43,941 nucleotides of DNA from Candidatus Hatepunaea meridiana (GTDB lineage Bacteria > Electryoneota > AABM5-125-24 > Hatepunaeales > Hatepunaeaceae), in assembly GCA_030765125.1 (NCBI GenBank), contig JAVCDD010000317.1:1-43941 (forward strand), read 5' to 3'. The translations under genes and the position numbers were made by a program. The first letter of the stretch is position 1, and every line of letters begins with the position of its first letter. The notes under the pieces were generated by a model. That model was given only the letters and a program-made list of their open reading frames with translations. It was not told the DNA's origin and made no database searches. Below, piece by piece: positions 39,475-43,941 of the stretch.

Positions 39475-40597
39475 ACCGACAATTAAATCAAACTGGTGGC
39501 TGGGTTTTATGACATTGGCATTTATTGCATTATATTACTGGTCTGACAGCAGTCAGATCAACGAGCAAGTGCAATACTATAATGAGAAAATAGAAGCAGC
39601 CAACATAGTATCCAAGGCGATGGATGTTTTAAAATATCACAGGCTTCCCAATTTTACAGAGGATTCAAAAGAAAAAAAAGAAACCAACACGCTCATTTTC
39701 ACAATGCTGGGAGAAAAAGATAGTCCTATCACTACAGATGAAGGCAAAATTGAGGATAAGATAACGGTATTGAATCCGAACTTTGCTGCTGTAATTATTG
39801 ACATGATGGTTAAGACAGGACTTAAAGAGGGCGATACTATTGCTGTTTTATTAACAGGTTCAATGCCCGGGGCAAATCTGGCGGTTTTTGCTGCAGCTAA
39901 ATCACTAAAGTTGCATCCTGTTGTAATTACATCTGTAGGTTCATCCTGGTGGGGCGCAAATTCTCCGGATTTCACATGGCTGGATATGGAACAGGTATTG
40001 GTTCAAGAAGGGGTATTTAACGTTCGGTCCAGCGCAGCTTCAATTGGTGGTAGCGATGATAATGGCGGTTTGCGTCTCTCAGATCAGGGACGTGATATGA
40101 TAATTGAAGCCATAGACAGGAATGAGATAACTATCATACAGCAAAATACACTTTCTGAAAACATCAAAGCGCGTCTTGAAGTATTCAGACGCATAATGCC
40201 GCTTTCATCATATAAAGCAGTGATTAATATAGGTGGCGGGATTGCTTCAATAGGGCATCGTCAAAACAACAATTTAATTCCTAATGGTGTTAATATTCAT
40301 CTACCTGTGAAGAATTATCCGAATCGAGGTTGTGTTCACTTCTTTGCAGATGAAGATGTTCCAATCATTCATATTGGAGATGTTCAGAGGATTGCTCGTA
40401 AGTATGGACTTCCTATCGCACAATTACCATTGCCGAAAATCGGGGTTGGTAAGGTCTATATTCAACCAAAATACAATTTAACAATAGCAACGATTGCCTT
40501 TCTGTTAATGTTCATTATCCTGGTTGTAGTAAAATACTTTGACCACAAGAGTTACAAATGGCGTGAAGAGAAGGTCGATACGGATACTATTATCTAA
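39449..40597 (+). CDS. pgsW: Poly-gamma-glutamate system protein PgsW
   Basis: This 382-residue protein has an N-terminal membrane segment (WWLGFMTLAFIALYYW) and a C-terminal one (TIATIAFLLMFIILVVV), with a large domain between them. That domain includes DTIAVLLTGSMPGANLAVF, then TSVGSSWWGANSPDFTWLDME and VINIGGGIASIGH. This matches the PgsW family, which accompanies CapB and CapC in operons lacking PgsA. The role is unclear, but it is thought to belong to the polymer synthesis or export complex. The start is GTG 39449; ATG 39467 would also overlap pgsC and is an alternative. No pgsA is seen. Confidence 0.9.
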   Translation: MGRLLAMYRPTIKSNWWLGFMTLAFIALYYWSDSSQINEQVQYYNEKIEAANIVSKAMDVLKYHRLPNFTEDSKEKKETNTLIFTMLGEKDSPITTDEGKIEDKITVLNPNFAAVIIDMMVKTGLKEGDTIAVLLTGSMPGANLAVFAAAKSLKLHPVVITSVGSSWWGANSPDFTWLDMEQVLVQEGVFNVRSSAASIGGSDDNGGLRLSDQGRDMIIEAIDRNEITIIQQNTLSENIKARLEVFRRIMPLSSYKAVINIGGGIASIGHRQNNNLIPNGVNIHLPVKNYPNRGCVHFFADEDVPIIHIGDVQRIARKYGLPIAQLPLPKIGVGKVYIQPKYNLTIATIAFLLMFIILVVVKYFDHKSYKWREEKVDTDTII

Positions 40598-40609
40598 CTA
40601 CATCTGAAA

Positions 40610-41569
40610 ATGTATATATATTTACGAATAAAACAATTCAGTAGCATATTTATTTGCATTATAGTTGCATTTTGTACTGTAATCGCAACTGCTGGTGATT
40701 GGAAACTTCATAAGCCGATTAGCGGTGAAAAAGCAAATCTTATAGTCAATGGTAAGAAACGCAATTATTGGAAGTTGGATAAGGCTAATTCAATAATTGT
40801 AAATATAAACGGTCCGAGCGAATTAAAAATTATCACCAGAATGGTATTGGAAAAGAAAAAGCGGGAAGGTGTTTACAGTTTCATTACTCATATTGATGGT
40901 GAAAGACAATCTTTAACGGCACGTGCGACTGAATATATAAAATCAACTATAAATTCTAAGAATAAGAACCAACGTATAGGTTGTAGTCGGAGTATCATTT
41001 TCAGCGTTCCCTCAGGTAAGCATGAATACCGTTTTTCTATACCGGATGACTCGAATAATATCATTTACACGAGATTCTTAACACCTGATGGTAACAAGGA
41101 AAAAATATCTTATATAGCCTATTTACCTCGTTCCTTTCCAGAGGAGGTTCGTGTTAATGTAAAGGAGCGTGAATACATTTATTATCGAAGTTCAATTGGT
41201 AAACCTGTTGAAGTTGAAGTGATTGGACCTACTCAGATTAAATGCATCTCTCGACTTGAGTATAATCACTCTACCCACGGTAATAAACCTTACAGGATTC
41301 AGGTATTAGAGGGAGACAAGATAATTCTGACCGACTTTTTTACATCTGATATCTCAGGAACTGCAAGTTATGCGGAAAAATCTAATAAAGTCATTGGGAA
41401 AGGGAATGCTTCCTTTATAAACGTACCTACAGGTAAGCATTTATACCAAGTATCAACTCCCGATACTGATATTAGTATTGTTTTAAGGTTTTATCTACCG
41501 GAGTCTGATTTAGAAAATGAAGAATCAAATAGATCAACCACTCAAATTGGATTTATCAGGTGTAAGTAA
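40610..41569 (+). CDS. Exported protein with duplicated domain, linked to the poly-gamma-glutamate locus
   Basis: I do not recognise this family. The 319-residue protein has a signal peptide (ending VIATAGD) and two similar halves of about 120 residues. The first (about 35-160) has VNINGPSELKIITRM and FSVPSGKHEYRFSIPDD. The second (about 185-305) has VEVIGPTQIKCISRL and INVPTGKHLYQVSTPD. The shared pattern GP-x-I-R and VPxGKHxYxxSxPD shows an internal duplication of a beta-rich domain. It starts 12 bases after pgsW and is followed with no gap by a beta-barrel gene. This suggests a periplasmic role in handling or exporting the polymer. That function is inference from position only. Confidence 0.75.
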   Translation: MYIYLRIKQFSSIFICIIVAFCTVIATAGDWKLHKPISGEKANLIVNGKKRNYWKLDKANSIIVNINGPSELKIITRMVLEKKKREGVYSFITHIDGERQSLTARATEYIKSTINSKNKNQRIGCSRSIIFSVPSGKHEYRFSIPDDSNNIIYTRFLTPDGNKEKISYIAYLPRSFPEEVRVNVKEREYIYYRSSIGKPVEVEVIGPTQIKCISRLEYNHSTHGNKPYRIQVLEGDKIILTDFFTSDISGTASYAEKSNKVIGKGNASFINVPTGKHLYQVSTPDTDISIVLRFYLPESDLENEESNRSTTQIGFIRCK

Positions 41570-42649
41570 ATGAGAGTGCAGGTATTAAAATTCATTCTAA
41601 CAACATTAATAATTTGCTTTATTACCTGGACTCCCACAAATGCAGTAGCATTAGGCGCTGGAAAGCTATCCGGGAAATTCACCTATCGCTGTATGTATAA
41701 CAACAACCTACTTCATTTTTCTTCACGTGATAGAGATCGCTTTCTGGATAATATTGAAACTTACCGTTCACCTATACGTACACTTGATGATATTCGTTCC
41801 GATTATAAATTATCGATATCTTATTCAAAAAAACTATGGGATTGGCGAAAAACACAACTTTCAATTACCGGTAACTTTGCCCAGCATTCAATTAATCCAA
41901 TTAAGAATTTCGGTTGGTTAAGTATAACTGTTAAGCAGGAATTTACAAAAACTCTATCAGCTTCAATCAATTATTTCTATAATATTGATTATTATATTCG
42001 TGATTATCTGGATGTTCATACAGTTGCAAGGCATTCCTGTAACTTCTATATGGATCAGTGGACTAGTCGGTTATATTATAGACCGGTAAAGGCATTTGAA
42101 TTTGTTGGGATTGGTCGTTATAAAAAATATGCATACAATGAATACTTTACTGAATATGACAGCGATTATATCGAGTTTGGAAGTGAAGTTATATATCGTA
42201 ACGGACATTGGCGTTTGATGGGCGGGTATAGTTTCGCTGATAATCAGAATATAGGTTTTAATGATATCCATTCTTCAGGAACGTATCTTGATACTGAAGA
42301 TGGTGAAGAAGGTGAAAGTGATTATGAACAGGATACCTATCAAGTATCTTTACGTTATGCATTCCGGATTAGAGGAAAGAAATCGAGAATACTTCTTGAG
42401 ACTTCACTAAAAGACCGTTATTATATTACTGAACGTGACATTGAGGACGATCCAATGCATCATGGTCGGCATGATGTGATGCTTTCAATTGGTATTTCCG
42501 GGAAAATGAACGTAAATAATCGAATTTCTATTGTAACTGGAATGGGATTTGGCAATCGTCGTTCACGTTCATTAAATAAAATCGTATCGCTTGTAAAGGA
42601 TTATGATAGTACTGTTTATTGGATTGAATCCAGTTATGATTTATGGTGA
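41570..42649 (+). CDS. Probable outer-membrane beta-barrel protein of the poly-gamma-glutamate locus
   Basis: This 359-residue protein has a signal peptide (about residues 1-26, ending TNAVA). Many alternating hydrophobic and polar strands follow, for example QLSITGNFAQHS, LSASINYFYNIDYY, WRLMGGYSFADNQN and YQVSLRYAFRI. It ends in Tyr-Asp-Leu-Trp, with an aromatic last residue as in outer-membrane barrel signals. About 12-16 strands are possible. The family is not recognised. Its ATG directly follows the stop of the duplicated-domain protein, so it is in the same operon. It could be the outer-membrane pore for polymer release, but this is inference. It is the last gene of the locus. Confidence 0.75.
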   Translation: MRVQVLKFILTTLIICFITWTPTNAVALGAGKLSGKFTYRCMYNNNLLHFSSRDRDRFLDNIETYRSPIRTLDDIRSDYKLSISYSKKLWDWRKTQLSITGNFAQHSINPIKNFGWLSITVKQEFTKTLSASINYFYNIDYYIRDYLDVHTVARHSCNFYMDQWTSRLYYRPVKAFEFVGIGRYKKYAYNEYFTEYDSDYIEFGSEVIYRNGHWRLMGGYSFADNQNIGFNDIHSSGTYLDTEDGEEGESDYEQDTYQVSLRYAFRIRGKKSRILLETSLKDRYYITERDIEDDPMHHGRHDVMLSIGISGKMNVNNRISIVTGMGFGNRRSRSLNKIVSLVKDYDSTVYWIESSYDLW

Positions 42650-42781
42650 TATACATTTGTTTCATACATCTTAATAACAATTTAACAATTTGTGTTGCGT
42701 TCCCGACATGTTTTAACTCCGAAACCTCGTGATATAAATAATGCGGAAACGAGTACACAATTAAATGTATCTTTCGTTTTT

Positions 42782-42854
42782 GGGCCCATAGCTCAATTGG
42801 TAGAGCAGCGGACTCATAATCCGTTGGTTCCAGGTTCAAGTCCTGGTGGGCCCA
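42782..42854 (+). tRNA. tRNA with CAT anticodon (elongator Met or Ile2)
   Basis: The full cloverleaf can be drawn. The acceptor GGGCCCA pairs with TGGGCCC (42847-42853), followed by discriminator A at 42854. The D stem is GCTC/GAGC, the anticodon stem GCGGA/TCCGT with loop CTCATAA (anticodon CAT at 42815-42817), and the T stem CCAGG/CCTGG with loop TTCAAGT. CCA is not encoded. The first base pair is normal (G-C), so it is not an initiator tRNA. Elongator tRNA-Met and the lysidine-modified tRNA-Ile2 cannot be told apart by eye. Confidence 0.97.
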
Positions 42855-42980
42855 CATCTTTACGGTGGAAATAATGAAAAAAACTATAATGGCTAAACTA
42901 AAAATTTGCATGTTTTCCTTTCGTTGGACAGTTATTCAATGTTTAGAACAACAGGCTCACGTTTGTAGCTTTTAGTTTCT

Positions 42981-43014
42981 TGGTGCTCGATGGATTTTGT
43001 GCACCATTTTTTTA
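42981..43014 (+). terminator. Weak Rho-independent terminator-like hairpin
   Basis: TGGTGC at 42981-42986 pairs with GCACCA at 43001-43006 around a 14-base loop and is followed by seven T. It lies about 130 bases after the tRNA. The stem is short, so this is tentative. The rest of the gap 42855-43084 shows no gene. Confidence 0.4.
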
Positions 43015-43084
43015 TTTTAGGGTGCGATAGCAGTCTATAAAGGAATGCTATTTTAAACAGTAACAATAATTGGAGGTTAAAGTA

Positions 43085-43792
43085 TTGATTAAGGAACTTA
43101 GCTTACTCATCAGATTACAAGATATTGATACCAGGCTTTTAGAAATTAACGCAGAGAAGGGTGATTTACCTGAAATAATTCAGAAACTTCAAGAAAAAAT
43201 AGCTCAAAACAAGAAAGAAATAACTAATACAGTTGAAGGCATAAATAAGATTGAAGAACAGAATCTTGAACAGAAAAAGATCATTGAAACAGCTCAAGAT
43301 CAGATGAAAAAATCGCAAGGTCAAATCTTTAATGTTAAGACAACCCGAGAATACGACGCCATTTCAAGTGAGATTGAACAATCTAAGCATAGAATCTCTG
43401 AGAGTGAGAGTCATCTGCTTGAATTTATGGCTCAAGAAGATGATCTGCGAATAATGCTATCAGAACTTGAAAAAAGGAAATCAGTATATAATGCCGATAT
43501 TGAAGATCGTCAGTTTGAAATGAAGGAACGATCAGATTTCACACAGGAAGAGGAACTAAATCTACAACAGGAACGAGAAAAGATCATAACACAACAAAAA
43601 TCACCGGTCTATTCTCATTACGAGCGTATTCGCGCTATACGAGACGGCATAGGTGTTACACAAGTGTCTGATAGCGCCTGTGGATATTGTTACTCAAGAA
43701 TTCCCCCTCAACGACTTGTTGAAATAAAAAGGATGAATGATATAATTTTATGTGAAGTGTGCGGGTGTATACTTGTTATAAACCAGAAATAA
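43085..43792 (+). CDS. Coiled-coil protein with C-terminal C4 zinc ribbon (zf-RING_7 type)
   Basis: This 235-residue protein is mostly a long coiled coil (about residues 10-185; for example IRLQDIDTRLLEINAEKGD and VKTTREYDAISSEIEQSKH). It ends in a zinc ribbon with Cys199, Cys202, Cys223 and Cys226 (CGYCYSRIPPQ, then CEVCGCIL). The family is widespread in bacteria, is thought to bind nucleic acid, and is often placed near RNase H-like or RNase P genes; its function is not settled. The start TTG 43085 is set by GGAGG eight bases upstream. A TTG at 43070 would overlap that ribosome-binding site and is rejected. The stop is followed by tandem repeats. Confidence 0.88.
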   Translation: MIKELSLLIRLQDIDTRLLEINAEKGDLPEIIQKLQEKIAQNKKEITNTVEGINKIEEQNLEQKKIIETAQDQMKKSQGQIFNVKTTREYDAISSEIEQSKHRISESESHLLEFMAQEDDLRIMLSELEKRKSVYNADIEDRQFEMKERSDFTQEEELNLQQEREKIITQQKSPVYSHYERIRAIRDGIGVTQVSDSACGYCYSRIPPQRLVEIKRMNDIILCEVCGCILVINQK

Positions 43793-43828
43793 TATGATCG
43801 GTTATGCCTTTAGTTCAGCAATGTATAA

Positions 43829-43906
43829 ACTTAATAACACTGGAGTAGCGAAGCTTGCTGCGCGTCCACTTAATAATACCAGAGTAGCGCAGCTTGCTGC
43901 GTTCTT
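43829..43906. repeat. Two tandem copies of a 39-bp unit (family I related)
   Basis: The copies at 43829-43867 and 43868-43906 agree at about 31 of 39 positions. Both begin ACTTAATAA and share AGCTTGCTGCG. The core resembles the CAAGCTTGCTTG repeats at 31626 and 34932. GC-rich sequence continues to the window end, so the array or element may extend further. Confidence 0.75.
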
Positions 43907-43941
43907 GCACGGTGGCGCATGCGTGTCTGCTTGCGAGCGCG

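Noticed and set aside
42692..42874. 60-residue forward ORF
   Set aside because: It reads through the tRNA gene itself, and its residues IAQLVEQRT come from the tRNA sequence.
42528..42911. 127-residue reverse-strand ORF containing WAHQDLNLEPTDYESAA
   Set aside because: It is the antisense translation of the tRNA at 42782-42854, a well-known spurious protein pattern.
43793..43941. RNase P RNA or another structured RNA at the right edge
   Set aside because: The GC-rich end matches the AGCTTGCT repeat family, and no P4-like helix or conserved RNase P core could be found.

Overview
The window reads as a chromosomal segment of an uncultured diderm bacterium of the FCB (Fibrobacterota-Chlorobiota-Bacteroidota) superphylum, possibly near Cloacimonadota or Marinimicrobia; I cannot place it more precisely. 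Signs are three secreted proteases ending in type IX-like C-terminal sorting domains (PNPFN motif), a GWxTD-domain protein, a PgsW-type poly-gamma-glutamate locus, a tiny COX24-like basic protein, and promoter-like boxes of the form TTG-N17-TAnCTT that resemble Bacteroidota promoters. Every gene I accept is on the + strand, and TTG and GTG starts are frequent.

Layout. 1-192: tandem array of a 32-bp unit. 210-2173: a SAM methyltransferase and an MFS transporter whose 5' end looks frameshifted. 2296-10061: three consecutive secreted subtilisin-like (S8) proteases. 10304-21267: HU-like protein and COX24-like mini-protein, then a compact run xseA-xseB-dxs-nadK-ftsY-GWxTD-ldcA, a DNA methyltransferase with a C-terminal nuclease-like domain, purN, and an IMP cyclohydrolase without its usual AICAR transformylase half. 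21377-26781: the cell-shape operon mreB-mreC-mreD-mrdA-rodA behind its own promoter. 27059-31602: TPR protein, Phd/RelE-type toxin-antitoxin pair, M23 peptidase, a small Cys-containing protein and an eIF-2B-like protein. 31697-35930: three glycosyltransferases and folD. 36005-37036: a beta-propeller lipoprotein. 37270-42649: poly-gamma-glutamate genes (pgsB with a Cys-rich tail, pgsC, pgsW), followed by a secreted protein with a duplicated domain and a probable outer-membrane beta-barrel. 42782-42854: tRNA with CAT anticodon. 43085-43792: zinc-ribbon coiled-coil protein. The right edge holds another tandem repeat. No stretch over 300 bases lacks a gene or repeat.

The most unusual property is the density and variety of palindromic repeats, about ten families in 44 kb. 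Several copies sit inside protein-coding genes, in frame and without stop codons: in the MFS loop, the signal-peptide region of the first protease, FtsY, the LD-carboxypeptidase and two glycosyltransferases. The same repeat read in the same frame gives matching short peptides (QVLTP) in FtsY and in an unrelated glycosyltransferase. This resembles the Rickettsia palindromic elements, which also insert into genes, but the families here differ and the host is distant.

The second candidate system is the poly-gamma-glutamate locus: synthesis genes of the PgsB/C/W type are joined in one tight cluster to a two-domain secreted protein and a beta-barrel, which together could form an envelope-spanning export route in a diderm. 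Both proposals are inference from sequence and gene order; no search could be run.
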